Assembly (NCBI RefSeq): GCF_000024025.1
Contig: NC_013131.1
Location: 8,908,229-8,972,228, forward strand
Direction: 5' to 3'
Origin: Catenulispora acidiphila DSM 44928
GTDB lineage: Bacteria; Actinomycetota; Actinomycetes; Streptomycetales; Catenulisporaceae
DNA length: 64,000 bases
The position numbers and the translations under genes were made by a program. Below are positions 30,881 to 38,929 of this stretch, piece after piece; position 1 is the first letter of the stretch, and each line of letters begins with the position of its first letter. The notes below the pieces were generated by a model. The model made no database searches, was not told where the DNA came from, and saw nothing but the letters and a program-made list of their open reading frames with translations.

Positions 30881-31852
30881 ATGCGAGCCGGGATAACATC
30901 CAGGGCCGTCATATTTGGGGCCGCGGGGATCGCGCTGGTCCTCACCGCGGCGGGCTGCGGAAGCGGCAGCAAGCCGGGAAGCCCTGCCTCGACCGGCAGC
31001 ACGGCCGCCGGATCGGCGACCTCCGGATCGTCGTCCACCGCCTCCTCCTCGGGTTCGGGCGCCGTCGACAGCGCGGCCGCCGCCCTGGTGCCGGCCGCGA
31101 TCAAGGGCAAGGGCGTCATCACCATCGCCACCGACCCGAGCTACCCCCCGAACGAGTCCAAGGACCAGAACGGCAATATCGTCGGCTGGGACGTGGACAT
31201 GGGCAACGCGATCGCCGCGAAGCTGGGCCTGAAGGCGAACTTCACCGAGGTCACCTTCGCCGACATCGTCACCGGCATCTCCACGAACAAGTACGACGCC
31301 GGTATGTCGTCCATCACGGACAACAAGACGCGCGAGGGCGTCGACGACTTCGTGACCTACTTCAACGCCGGCACGAAACTGATGGTCCCCAAGGGCAACC
31401 CGAAGAACCTGACGGACAACTCCCCGACCGACCTGTCGGTGTGCGGCCTGACGATCGGCGTGGAGAAGGGGACGGTCCAGGAGGACCCGGACATCCCGAC
31501 CCGCAACAAGGCGTGCGAGGCGGCGGGCAAGCCGGACATCAAGACGCTGTCCCAGGACACCCAGGACCAGATCAACGAGTCGCTGTCCTCGGGCCGCTGC
31601 GACGCGGTGCTCGCCGACTCCCCGGTCGTCGACTACTACGCCAAGAGCGGCAACTTCCAGGCCGTCGGCGAGCTGTACTCCGGCGCCCCCTACGGCATCG
31701 CCATCTCCAAGAGCAACAACGGGCTCTCGCAGGCCTTCCTGGCCGCGCTGAAGGACCTGGTGGCCGACGGCACGTACCACAAGCTCACCACCCAGTACGG
31801 GATCCAGGCCGGCGACTACACGACCCCGGGCCTGAACCAGGCGACGAGCTGA
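30881..31852 (+). CDS. Polar amino-acid ABC transporter, substrate-binding lipoprotein
   Basis: A 323-aa periplasmic-binding-type lipoprotein. Signal peptide with lipobox LTAAGC (Cys24 after cleavage), then a Ser/Gly/Thr linker to about residue 60, then the family SBP_bac_3 fold: ITIATDPSYPPNESKD, GWDVDMGNAIAAKLGL, DIVTGISTNKYDAGMSSIT and SLSSGRCDAVLADSPVVDYY. The nearest well-known members bind glutamate, cystine or basic amino acids; specificity is not readable. First gene of a three-gene operon with permease and ATPase; AGGAGG precedes the ATG. Confidence 0.9.
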   Translation: MRAGITSRAVIFGAAGIALVLTAAGCGSGSKPGSPASTGSTAAGSATSGSSSTASSSGSGAVDSAAAALVPAAIKGKGVITIATDPSYPPNESKDQNGNIVGWDVDMGNAIAAKLGLKANFTEVTFADIVTGISTNKYDAGMSSITDNKTREGVDDFVTYFNAGTKLMVPKGNPKNLTDNSPTDLSVCGLTIGVEKGTVQEDPDIPTRNKACEAAGKPDIKTLSQDTQDQINESLSSGRCDAVLADSPVVDYYAKSGNFQAVGELYSGAPYGIAISKSNNGLSQAFLAALKDLVADGTYHKLTTQYGIQAGDYTTPGLNQATS

Positions 31853-31859
31853 GCCGCGA

Positions 31860-32861
31860 GTGAGTGAGAACGCTGATCCCTCCGAACCGTACGCGGCGGA
31901 CGCGGACACCGCGTCCGCCGCGGCGGGAACCCGGCCCGCCGCGATCCGTGCGGTGCCGGTCCGCAGACCCGGCCGGTGGATAGCCGCGGCCGTCCTGCTG
32001 GTCCTGCTGGTGATGTTCGGCCACATGTTGGTCTTCAACAAGAACTTCGGCTGGGACCTGGTCAAGCAGTGGCTGTTCTGGCACACCATCGTCCAGGCGG
32101 TCCTGGTCACTTTGGAGCTGACCGTCTACGCGATGCTCATCGGCATCGTCGGCGGCGTGCTGCTGGCGGTGATGCGGCTGTCGAGCAATCCGGTGTCCTC
32201 CAGTGCCGCGTGGGCCTACACCTGGTTCTTCCGCGGCACACCGGTCCTGGTCCAGCTGCTGTTCTGGAACAACATCGCGGCGCTGGTCGGCCAGGAGGTC
32301 GGTTTCGGCATCCCGTTCGGGCCGGAGTTCTTCCACCTGGACACCAACTCCACCATCACCCGGTTCACCGCCGCGGTGCTGGCGCTGGGGCTGAACGAGG
32401 CCGCCTACATGTCCGAGATCGTCCGGGCCGGCATCCTGTCGGTGGACGAGGGGCAGAGCGAGGCCGCGGCGTCCCTGGGCATGCGGCGCGCCAAGATCAT
32501 GCGCCGGATCGTGCTGCCGCAGGCGATGCGGGTGATCATCCCGCCGACCGGCAACGAGACCATCAGCATGCTGAAGACCTCCTCGCTCGCCTCGGTGATC
32601 GGCGTGGTGGAACTGACCGACGCCAGCGAGTCCGCGATCCACCTGTACTTCAAGGCGATCCCGTTCTACGTCGTGGCCTCGCTGTGGTACCTGTTCTTCA
32701 CCACGGTGCTGTCCATCGGCCAGTACTACATCGAGCGGCGCTACGCGCGCGGCTCCAGCCGCGACCTGCCGCCGACGCCCTTCCAAAAGCTGATGAAGGC
32801 CAACCTGTCCTTGCGCCGGCGGAGAACCAGCTGGACCGATACGAGGGAGGCACTGCGATGA
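31860..32861 (+). CDS. Polar amino-acid ABC transporter, permease
   Basis: A 333-aa inner-membrane permease of the HisMQ/GlnP family. A polar N-terminus (~35 residues) precedes five membrane helices; the family block [16 protein letters not shown] and the coupling-loop EAA motif [20 protein letters not shown] are clear. A single permease is encoded, so the channel is probably a homodimer. It starts with GTG seven bases past the binding-protein stop, and its stop overlaps the ATPase start (ATGA). Confidence 0.9.
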   Translation: MSENADPSEPYAADADTASAAAGTRPAAIRAVPVRRPGRWIAAAVLLVLLVMFGHMLVFNKNFGWDLVKQWLFWHTIVQAVLVTLELTVYAMLIGIVGGVLLAVMRLSSNPVSSSAAWAYTWFFRGTPVLVQLLFWNNIAALVGQEVGFGIPFGPEFFHLDTNSTITRFTAAVLALGLNEAAYMSEIVRAGILSVDEGQSEAAASLGMRRAKIMRRIVLPQAMRVIIPPTGNETISMLKTSSLASVIGVVELTDASESAIHLYFKAIPFYVVASLWYLFFTTVLSIGQYYIERRYARGSSRDLPPTPFQKLMKANLSLRRRRTSWTDTREALR

Positions 32862-33652
32862 TCGCGGACAGTGTCCCCGAGGCCTACCGCACCCAGGCGG
32901 CCGTCGAGATCGACAAGGTCTACAAGTCCTTCGGGCTGGTGGACGTCCTGCTGGGCGTCTCCATGACGGTCCGCGAAGGCGAGGTGGCGTGCCTCATCGG
33001 GCCTTCGGGCTCCGGCAAGTCCACGCTGCTGCGCTGCGTGAACCACCTGGAGAAGATCGACGCCGGGCGGATCAGCGTGCACGGCAAGCTCGTCGGCTAC
33101 CGCGAGAAGAACCACCGGCTGCACGAGATGCACGACCGGGACGTCGCCACCCAGCGGCGCTCGATCGGCATGGTGTTCCAGCGCTTCAACCTCTTCCCGC
33201 ACAAGACGGCGCTGGAGAACATCATCGAGGCGCCGATCCAGGTGCTCGGCAAGAGCAAGGACGTCGCCCTGGCCGAGGCGCGCGAGCACCTGGAGCGGGT
33301 GGGGCTGTCGGACAAGGCCGGCAACTACCCCAGCCAGCTCTCCGGCGGCCAGCAGCAGCGCGTGGCGATCGCCCGCGCGCTGGCCATGCAGCCCGCGCTG
33401 ATGCTCTTCGACGAGCCGACCTCGGCGCTGGACCCCGAGCTGGTCGGGGACGTGCTGGCGGTGATGCGGACGCTGGCCGAGTCCGGGATGACGATGATCG
33501 TGGTGACCCACGAGATGGGCTTCGCCCGCGACGTCGGCGACACCGTGGCCTTCATGGACGGCGGCGTCATCGTGGAGCACGGCGACGCCCGGCAGGTGAT
33601 CGCCGACCCGCAGCACGCGCGGACCCAGGCTTTCCTGGCCAAGGTGCGCTGA
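32858..33652 (+). CDS. Polar amino-acid ABC transporter, ATP-binding protein
   Basis: A 264-aa ATPase of the GlnQ/HisP class. Walker [11 protein letters not shown]-loop [11 protein letters not shown], signature [15 protein letters not shown], Walker [15 protein letters not shown] and the switch His in VVTHEMGFA are all present. It is coupled to the permease by a 4-bp overlap and followed by a strong hairpin. Confidence 0.94.
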   Translation: MIADSVPEAYRTQAAVEIDKVYKSFGLVDVLLGVSMTVREGEVACLIGPSGSGKSTLLRCVNHLEKIDAGRISVHGKLVGYREKNHRLHEMHDRDVATQRRSIGMVFQRFNLFPHKTALENIIEAPIQVLGKSKDVALAEAREHLERVGLSDKAGNYPSQLSGGQQQRVAIARALAMQPALMLFDEPTSALDPELVGDVLAVMRTLAESGMTMIVVTHEMGFARDVGDTVAFMDGGVIVEHGDARQVIADPQHARTQAFLAKVR

Positions 33653-33680
33653 GCGGCTCGGATTTCCCATCCGGCCATTC

Positions 33681-33717
33681 CGGCCGCGGAACGTTTTTCA
33701 AGAGCGTTCCGCGGCCG
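33681..33717 (+). terminator. Terminator of the amino-acid ABC operon
   Basis: A perfect 13-bp stem (33681-33693 with 33705-33717), arms CGGCCGCGGAACG and CGTTCCGCGGCCG, loop of 11 bases, lies 28 bp past the ATPase stop. It is followed by CCTTTGG. The remainder of 33653-33883 shows no other feature. Confidence 0.75.
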
Positions 33718-33883
33718 CCTTTGGACGTTCCCAACAAAGGTCGGATCTGTCGATTGTTGAATCGACGATGAATTGACCCTCGCGCACAGACCCCGAACGG
33801 CGTACCGTCATGGCTACTAAACGAGCAGAACGTCGGGCATCGGGCGCCTGACGCTAACTGAAGGCGAACAAGGACAGAAGACC

Positions 33884-34534
33884 GTGGAACTCGCATCCTA
33901 CGCAGATCGGGCGGTGTCGCTGGTGAACACCGCCGACCCCTACCGGCACCGGGACACGCTCACCACGTGCGAGCAGGCCAAGGAGCTGCTGGCCCCCGAA
34001 GGCAGGTGCCGCGTCACCAACGCCGACGTCGCGGAGCTGCGCGCCATCCGGGACCGGCTCCGCGAGGTCTTCGACGCCGCCGAGTCCGGACGCGTCCCGC
34101 GCGCCGTCCAGGTCCTCAACTCCCTGATGAAGCAGTACCCGATCCGCCCCGTGGTCACCGACCACGACGGCGCCTCGTGGCATCTGCACCTGGCCGAGGG
34201 CGCGCCGACCATCGCCGCCGTGTACGGCGCGAAGGCCGCCATGGGCCTGGCCGTGCAGGCCACCGAGCTGGGCTTCGACCGGCTCGGGGTGTGCCAGGCC
34301 GCGCCGTGCCGCGAGGTGTTCATCGACACCTCGACGAACCGCTCGCGCCGCTACCACTCGGACCGCTGCGCCACCCGCGCCAACGTGGCCGCCTATCGGG
34401 CCCGGCGCAAGGAGCAGGCCCGGGTCGCCGGCGAGGCCGAGGCGGCCGCGAACGCGGCGAACGCCCCGGGCACCGCGACCGCCGCCGGCGCCAAGGTGAT
34501 GGCCGGCGCCGGAAGCGCCGCACCCGGCCGCTGA
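33884..34534 (+). CDS. CGNR-type zinc-finger protein (ABATE domain), putative regulator
   Basis: A 216-aa protein. Residues ~1-130 match the ABATE/stress-response-like domain that precedes the CGNR finger (ASYADRAVSLVNT, LRAIRDRLREVFDAAESG). The finger follows: GVCQAAPCREVFIDTS, RSRRYHSDRCATRANVAAYR, with Cys pairs placed to bind zinc and the CGNR tetrad as CATR. The last 40 residues are Ala/Gly-rich. Family members are presumed transcription regulators. The GTG at 33884 follows AAGGA. Cotranscription with neighbours is unlikely, since terminators flank both sides. Confidence 0.82.
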   Translation: MELASYADRAVSLVNTADPYRHRDTLTTCEQAKELLAPEGRCRVTNADVAELRAIRDRLREVFDAAESGRVPRAVQVLNSLMKQYPIRPVVTDHDGASWHLHLAEGAPTIAAVYGAKAAMGLAVQATELGFDRLGVCQAAPCREVFIDTSTNRSRRYHSDRCATRANVAAYRARRKEQARVAGEAEAAANAANAPGTATAAGAKVMAGAGSAAPGR

Positions 34535-34585
34535 GGAGTTCCCAGCCCCACTGGGAGCATCAGAGGGCTCCGACGCGCACCGCGT

Positions 34586-34616
34586 CCCCCAGGCGCGCCT
34601 CAGCGGCGCGCGGGGG
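34586..34616. terminator. Hairpin between the convergent CGNR and sodX genes
   Basis: CCCCC-AG-GCGCGCC pairs with GGCGCGC-GGGGG (34586-34599 with 34605-34616), a 12-bp stem with a 2-base bulge and a 5-base loop. It sits between two convergent stops and probably serves both. Confidence 0.55.
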
Positions 34617-34640
34617 CATCGCGCTCGCGCGGCGCGGGTT

Positions 34641-35006
34641 TCAGCGTTTCTTCGGGATCCGGGCGATCCGGGCCGGATCCCGAAGCCGCAGCACGGCCCG
34701 GGCCAGGACCGAGTCCTCCGGCACCGCGCCGAACTCGCGCGAGTCCGACGTCACGAACTCGTTGTCGCTCAGGAGCCACCACCCCGCGCCCTCGCGCCGG
34801 GCCGCCCGTTTGATGATGAGCAGTTCCCCCGCGCGTGCCGGGTGCCGCGCGACCACGACGTCCCCGGGACGGATCCGCCCCGGGCGCGCGCGCCGGACCA
34901 GGACGAAGTCGCCGTCGCGCAGCGCCGGGACCATCGAGGCGCCGGTGACGCGGTGCACGGACCACCCTTTGGCGGCGCGTGGGACAAGTCTCACGAACGC
35001 CACCAT
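34641..35006 (-). CDS. sodX: Nickel superoxide dismutase maturation protease (S26 family)
   Basis: A 121-aa signal-peptidase-like protease. The catalytic serine lies in GASMVPALRDGD (Ser24) and the general-base lysine in LIIKRAARREGAGWW (Lys66), followed by SDN. Lying directly divergent from sodN identifies it as the enzyme that removes the SodN leader so that the new N-terminal His can bind nickel. The ATG at 35006 is preferred; the frame stays open into sodN but a start there would overlap its coding region. GTG at 35003 is an alternative. No clear ribosome site, so the start is uncertain. Confidence 0.85.
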   Translation of the reverse strand: MVAFVRLVPRAAKGWSVHRVTGASMVPALRDGDFVLVRRARPGRIRPGDVVVARHPARAGELLIIKRAARREGAGWWLLSDNEFVTSDSREFGAVPEDSVLARAVLRLRDPARIARIPKKR

Positions 35007-35088
35007 GCCACGCGTCGGATCAAGGGGGGCAGTAGGGTCGTCTCGTCCGTTGTCCGAGTATCCGGCGCACCAGATAGGGGAACCTGAC

Positions 35089-35490
35089 ATGTTCTCGCGG
35101 ATCTTCTCCCGCACCTCAGCTGTCCACGCTCACTGCGACCTGCCGTGCGGCGTCTACGACCCGGCGCAGGCCCGGATCGAGGCCGAGTCGGTGCTGGCCA
35201 TCACCAAGAAATACGCCGACAACTCCGACGCGTCCTTCCGCACCCGCGCCATCCTGATCAAGGAGCAGCGCTCCGAGCTGGTCAAGCACCACCTGTGGGT
35301 GCTGTGGACCGACTACTTCAAGGCTCCGCACTTCGAGAAGTACCCCCAGCTGAACACGCTGTTCAACGAGGCCACCAAGCTGGCCGGCGCGAGCGGCACC
35401 AAGGGCAGCATGGACTCGGCCGTGGCCGAGGAGCTGCTGGCCAAGATCGAGGAGATCTCCAAGATCTTCTGGGAGACCAAGCAGGCCTGA
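35089..35490 (+). CDS. sodN: Nickel superoxide dismutase
   Basis: A 133-aa cytosolic superoxide dismutase. After a 14-residue leader comes the nickel hook HCDLPCGVYDP: His15, Cys16 and Cys20 become His1, Cys2 and Cys6 after cleavage. The remainder is the four-helix bundle, with SELVKHHLWVLWTDYFK a clear family block. AGGGGA lies ahead of the ATG. In Streptomyces sodN is nickel-induced through Nur; I see no clear Nur box in the 82-bp sodX-sodN gap. A strong terminator follows. Confidence 0.96.
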   Translation: MFSRIFSRTSAVHAHCDLPCGVYDPAQARIEAESVLAITKKYADNSDASFRTRAILIKEQRSELVKHHLWVLWTDYFKAPHFEKYPQLNTLFNEATKLAGASGTKGSMDSAVAEELLAKIEEISKIFWETKQA

Positions 35491-35530
35491 TCCGCACCCG
35501 GAGCAGCCCCGCGGCGATCAGTGCCGCCCC

Positions 35531-35573
35531 CGAGCCGTCCGGCGCCGGATTTTCCCCGGCGCGGGACGGCTCG
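35531..35573 (+). terminator. Terminator of sodN
   Basis: Arms 35531-35540 and 35564-35573 (CGAGCCGTCC/GGACGGCTCG) enclose a second stem 35542-35548/35556-35562 (GCGCCGG/CCGGCGC) with loop ATTTTCC. It lies 41 bp past the sodN stop. Confidence 0.7.
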
Positions 35574-35576
35574 TCC

Positions 35577-35594
35577 GTACCCCGTTCGGGGTAC
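35577..35594. promoter_or_regulatory. Perfect palindrome GTACCCCG-TT-CGGGGTAC upstream of the anti-sigma gene
   Basis: An 18-bp inverted repeat with 8-bp arms lies 172 bp before the anti-sigma ATG and just past the sodN terminator. The right arm GGGGTAC also resembles a SigB/SigF-type -10 element (GGGTAC), but no matching GTTT -35 box is seen. It may be an operator or promoter part; function is unproven. Confidence 0.45.
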
Positions 35595-35765
35595 GTTGAG
35601 TGGGAGGGACGAGCACTGAGGGTGCGTCCGGGCCACGCCCGGGCACGCGTTCGGCGTACGATCCGCAGCAGAATGATTCACTCCAGCAGCGGAGGTGTCG
35701 TGCATCAGCACTCTGCCCAGCGGACAGCCGTCCCCACAATCGCCTCAACGAGCGCAGGAAGCGGA

Positions 35766-36203
35766 ATGGGACAACAAAACGGTGCCCCGCAGGACTTCGT
35801 CGAGGTCCGCATCCCGGCCGAGGGTGCGTACCTGTCGGTGCTGCGCACGGCGACGGCGGGCCTGGCGGCCCGGCTGGACTTCACCTTGGACGAGATCGAG
35901 GACCTGCGCATCGCCGTGGACGAGGCGTGCGCGATCCTGCTCACCAAGGCGGTGCCCGGCTCCGGGCTGACGTGCCGGTTCGAGCTGCGCGACGGCGCGC
36001 TCGCGGTGGACGTCTCGGTGCCCACGCTGGACGGCAAGACCCCGGCCCGCGACACCTTCGCCTGGACGGTGCTGGCCGCGCTGGCCGGCCAGGTCGACGC
36101 GCGCGTCTCCGACGCCGACGGGCCCGACGGCCCGACCGGCGCCGGCATCGGGCAGACCGTCACCATCAGCATGCTCAAGCAGCGCGGCGTGGGAGCTCCG
36201 TGA
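35766..36203 (+). CDS. RsbW-like anti-sigma factor (serine kinase fold)
   Basis: A 145-aa protein with the HATPase fold of RsbW/SpoIIAB/RsbW-type anti-sigma factors: DFVEVRIPAEGAYLSVLRTA, then the N-box-like DEIEDLRIAVDEACAILL, and a C-terminal strand VTISMLKQRG. It should bind the sigma factor encoded next to it and release it when a partner anti-anti-sigma factor (not in this window) is dephosphorylated. The ATG at 35766 has AGGAAG upstream; in-frame GTG at 35700 (GGAGG four bases upstream) and ATG at 35673 are alternatives. Its stop overlaps the sigma start (GTGA). Confidence 0.87.
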   Translation: MGQQNGAPQDFVEVRIPAEGAYLSVLRTATAGLAARLDFTLDEIEDLRIAVDEACAILLTKAVPGSGLTCRFELRDGALAVDVSVPTLDGKTPARDTFAWTVLAALAGQVDARVSDADGPDGPTGAGIGQTVTISMLKQRGVGAP

Positions 36204-37285
36204 GCGCCGCCGAGGAGATTCCAGTGCGCGCCTTCGAGCCGGACGAGATCCCAGCCGCCCGCCGGGCCGGGTACGGCGAGGGGCAGCGGGGAACGCCCGC
36301 GGCCGCCGCCGGGGACGAGGACACGCCGGACGCTCCGGACGCCCCGGACGAGCCCGACACCGAGGCCGAGGACGGCGACTTCGACGAGCCCAGCCTGGAG
36401 ATCGACGAGCTCGGCGTGGTCTTGGAGCACGACGAGCCGGACACCGAGACCGACGGCGAGACCGCCGCCCCGGCCGCGACGACCTCCTTCCCCCTGCGCC
36501 GCCCGCCGCGCCAGGGCGGCCCGCACGCCGAGGCGCACGCCCGCGCCCGCGAACTGTTCGCCCGCCTGAACGAGCTCCCCGAGGGCTCCACCGAGCGCAA
36601 GCAGATCCGCGACGAGCTGGTCCAGATGCACCTGCCCCTGGTGGAGCACCTGGCCCGGCGCTTCCGCAACCGCGGCGAGCCGCTGGACGACCTGACCCAG
36701 GTGGCGACCATCGGCCTGATCAAGTCCGTCGACCGCTTCGACACCGAGCGCGGCGTGGAGTTCTCCACCTACGCCACACCGACCGTCATCGGCGAGATCA
36801 AGCGCCACTTCCGCGACAAGGGCTGGGCGGTCCGCGTCCCCCGCCGCCTCCAGGAGCTCCGGCTGTCGCTGACCAGCGCCACCTCCGAGCTCTCGCAGCG
36901 CAACCGCCGCTCCCCCACCGTCGCCGAACTGGCCGAGTACCTCAAGATCTCCGAAGAAGAGGTCCTGGAAGGCCTGGAATCGGCGAACGCCTACTCCACC
37001 CTGTCCCTGGACGTCTCCGAAGGCGGCGACGAGGACTCGCCGGCCGTCGCGGACTCCCTCGGCAGCGAGGACGAGGCACTCGAGGGCGTGGAGTACCGGG
37101 AGTCGCTCAAGCCGCTCCTGGAGCAGCTGCCGCCGCGCGAGAAGAAGATCCTGCTGCTTCGCTTCTTCGGCAACATGACGCAGTCGCAGATCGCCGAGGA
37201 GATCGGCATCTCGCAGATGCACGTCTCCCGCCTGCTGGCGCGGACCCTGGAGCAGCTGCGGGCGCAGCTGCTCGTGGACGAGTGA
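36200..37285 (+). CDS. SigB/SigF-family RNA polymerase sigma factor
   Basis: A 361-aa sigma factor of the SigB/SigF/SpoIIAC group. Residues 1-~100 are an acidic extension (DEDTPDAPDAPDEPDTEAEDGDFDEP) before region 2. Region 2 shows DELVQMHLPLVEHLARRF, LDDLTQVATIGLIKSVDRFD and VEFSTYATPTVIGEIKRHFR; region 3 has RVPRRLQELRLSL; region 4 ends with MTQSQIAEEIGISQMHVSRL. GTG start overlaps the anti-sigma stop by four bases, giving equal translation of the pair. General or envelope stress is the likely theme by analogy with Streptomyces SigB/SigF, but the signal is unknown. Confidence 0.92.
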   Translation: MSAAEEIPVRAFEPDEIPAARRAGYGEGQRGTPAAAAGDEDTPDAPDAPDEPDTEAEDGDFDEPSLEIDELGVVLEHDEPDTETDGETAAPAATTSFPLRRPPRQGGPHAEAHARARELFARLNELPEGSTERKQIRDELVQMHLPLVEHLARRFRNRGEPLDDLTQVATIGLIKSVDRFDTERGVEFSTYATPTVIGEIKRHFRDKGWAVRVPRRLQELRLSLTSATSELSQRNRRSPTVAELAEYLKISEEEVLEGLESANAYSTLSLDVSEGGDEDSPAVADSLGSEDEALEGVEYRESLKPLLEQLPPREKKILLLRFFGNMTQSQIAEEIGISQMHVSRLLARTLEQLRAQLLVDE

Positions 37286-37329
37286 GCAGCTGACTGGCTG
37301 ACTGGCCGAACAGCTGAATAGACGACAAA

Positions 37330-37359
37330 AGAGCGGCGGCCCGATCAGGCCGCCGCTCT
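37330..37359. terminator. Bidirectional terminator after the sigma gene
   Basis: A perfect 12-bp stem (37330-37341 with 37348-37359; arms AGAGCGGCGGCC and GGCCGCCGCTCT) has TTT on its plus-strand 3' side and TTTTG on the minus-strand side. It serves the sigma gene and the convergent membrane-protein gene. Confidence 0.85.
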
Positions 37360-37372
37360 TTCGTGTCCGCTC

Positions 37373-37855
37373 TCAGTCCTCGCGCCAGTGCCGGGTCAGG
37401 GCGGCGGTCGAAGCCGGGGTGAACAGGCAGACCAGGCCGACGACCGCGGCGGCGACCGCTGGGACGGCGCCGATCCAGAACTCGGCCTGCACCATGAAGT
37501 AGGCGACCCACAGGGCCAGCAGCTGCATCATCAGTGCCGGGGTTCGGGCTCGCATGCTGGCTCGCAGCAGGCCGCGGACGACCAGGGGCAGCGGTATGGC
37601 CAGGATCAGGAACGTGATGCCGACCGCGATCGCCTGGCCGCGCTCGCGCGGGGTTCCGACGAAGGCCTCGACCACCAGCCACACCGAGTAGATCAGGGCC
37701 ACCAGGCTCTCCACCGCGACGACCGCGGCGACGGCCAGGAGCGGACGCGGGAGCTGTTCCGCGGTGTCCGTCGCGGCCGGGGTGTCGGTGATGTCCGGGG
37801 TGTCCGGGGCGCCGGGAGCAGTCGGCGCGGCCTGGGGAGTCGGATTGCTCGACAT
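37373..37855 (-). CDS. Four-helix membrane protein of unknown function
   Basis: A 160-aa protein: ~35 polar Pro/Thr/Ala-rich residues, then four predicted membrane helices (LLAVAAVVAVESLVALIYSVWLV; IAVGITFLILAIPLPLVV; MMQLLALWVAYFMVQ; AVPAVAAAVVGLVCLF) and a short tail ALTRHWRED. I do not recognise the family with certainty; small proteins like it are common next to housekeeping genes in actinomycetes. No good ribosome site precedes the ATG at 37855. It diverges from the lipid-kinase gene. Confidence 0.72.
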   Translation of the reverse strand: MSSNPTPQAAPTAPGAPDTPDITDTPAATDTAEQLPRPLLAVAAVVAVESLVALIYSVWLVVEAFVGTPRERGQAIAVGITFLILAIPLPLVVRGLLRASMRARTPALMMQLLALWVAYFMVQAEFWIGAVPAVAAAVVGLVCLFTPASTAALTRHWRED

Positions 37856-37996
37856 ACCCAGGAGGGTAGCAACGCCGGGTCGCGGACAAAGCGGCAGGAT
37901 TCGCGGGGACCTCCGCCCCGGCGCTGTGACCCGCCCCGACCTGGGACCGGGCGGGTCGCATACCGCAGTCGTAATACGAACCAGTAACGTGTGCGC

Positions 37997-38929
37997 ATGC
38001 GCGCGCTCCTGGTCATGAACCCCAAGGCCACCAGCACGACCGAACGTACGCGCGAAGTGCTGGCGCACGCCTTGGCCGGGGAGCTCGACACGGTGATCGG
38101 CGAGACCGCGTACCGCGGGCACGCCATGGAGCTGGCGCGGGCCGCCGCGGAGGACGGGGTGGACCTGATCGTCGCGCTCGGCGGCGACGGAACGGTCAAC
38201 GAGGTCGTGAACGGCATACTGACCGCCGAGCTCCCCGAGGGCGCCGCGCGCTCGGACCTCGGGGTGGTGCCCGGCGGGTCGACGAACGTCTTCGCCCGCG
38301 CGCTCGGGCTGCCCAACGATCCGGTGGAGGCCACCGGCGTCCTGCTGGACGCGATCCACGAGAACCGCCGCCGGCCGGTCTCCATGGGCCTGGCCGACGA
38401 CCGCTACTTCACCTTCACCGCCGGGTACGGCTTCGACGCCGCGGTGGTCGGGATAGTCGAGGAGCGGCGCAGCGCCGGGCACAAGTCGACCGGTTCCCTG
38501 TACATCCGTTCGGCGCTCCGGCATTACTGGAACGGCCTGGACCGGCGCAATCCGCCGATCGGCATGAGGCTCGGCGACGGGACCGAGATACCGCGGCTGT
38601 TCATGGCCATCGTGACCAACACCTCGCCCTGGACGTATCTCGGCAACAAGCCGATCGTGATCACCCCGGATTCCTCGTTCGAGGACGGTCTGGACATGTT
38701 CGGCGTCACCGGGATGTCCGGCCGGGCCGCGCTGCGGATAGTGCGCCAGATGTTCACCTCCGCCGACAAGCTCGTCCGCGGGAAGAATGTCACCGTCCAC
38801 CACGACCTGACGGAATTCACGCTCACCGCCCAAGTGCCGACCGACTTCCAGGTCGACGGGGACCACTTGGGGCTGCGCGAAAGTGTGACGTTCCGCGCGA
38901 TTCGCGACGCGCTGCGCGTCGCGATGTGA
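37997..38929 (+). CDS. Diacylglycerol kinase-like lipid kinase
   Basis: A 310-aa kinase of the DgkB/YegS family, which phosphorylates diacylglycerol or a related lipid with ATP at the inner membrane. The catalytic/nucleotide loop GGDGTVNEVVNG (residues 62-73) and the second motif VVPGGSTNVFARALGLP are clear. The ATG at 37997 is preferred over GTG at 37991 because MRALLVMNP is the usual start. No Shine-Dalgarno is visible and TAATAC and TAACGT hexamers lie just upstream, so the mRNA may be leaderless. Confidence 0.88.
   Translation: MRALLVMNPKATSTTERTREVLAHALAGELDTVIGETAYRGHAMELARAAAEDGVDLIVALGGDGTVNEVVNGILTAELPEGAARSDLGVVPGGSTNVFARALGLPNDPVEATGVLLDAIHENRRRPVSMGLADDRYFTFTAGYGFDAAVVGIVEERRSAGHKSTGSLYIRSALRHYWNGLDRRNPPIGMRLGDGTEIPRLFMAIVTNTSPWTYLGNKPIVITPDSSFEDGLDMFGVTGMSGRAALRIVRQMFTSADKLVRGKNVTVHHDLTEFTLTAQVPTDFQVDGDHLGLRESVTFRAIRDALRVAM

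Noticed and set aside
35007-35114. sodX start at 35114
   Set aside because: It overlaps the sodN coding start and adds residues not typical of the protease family.
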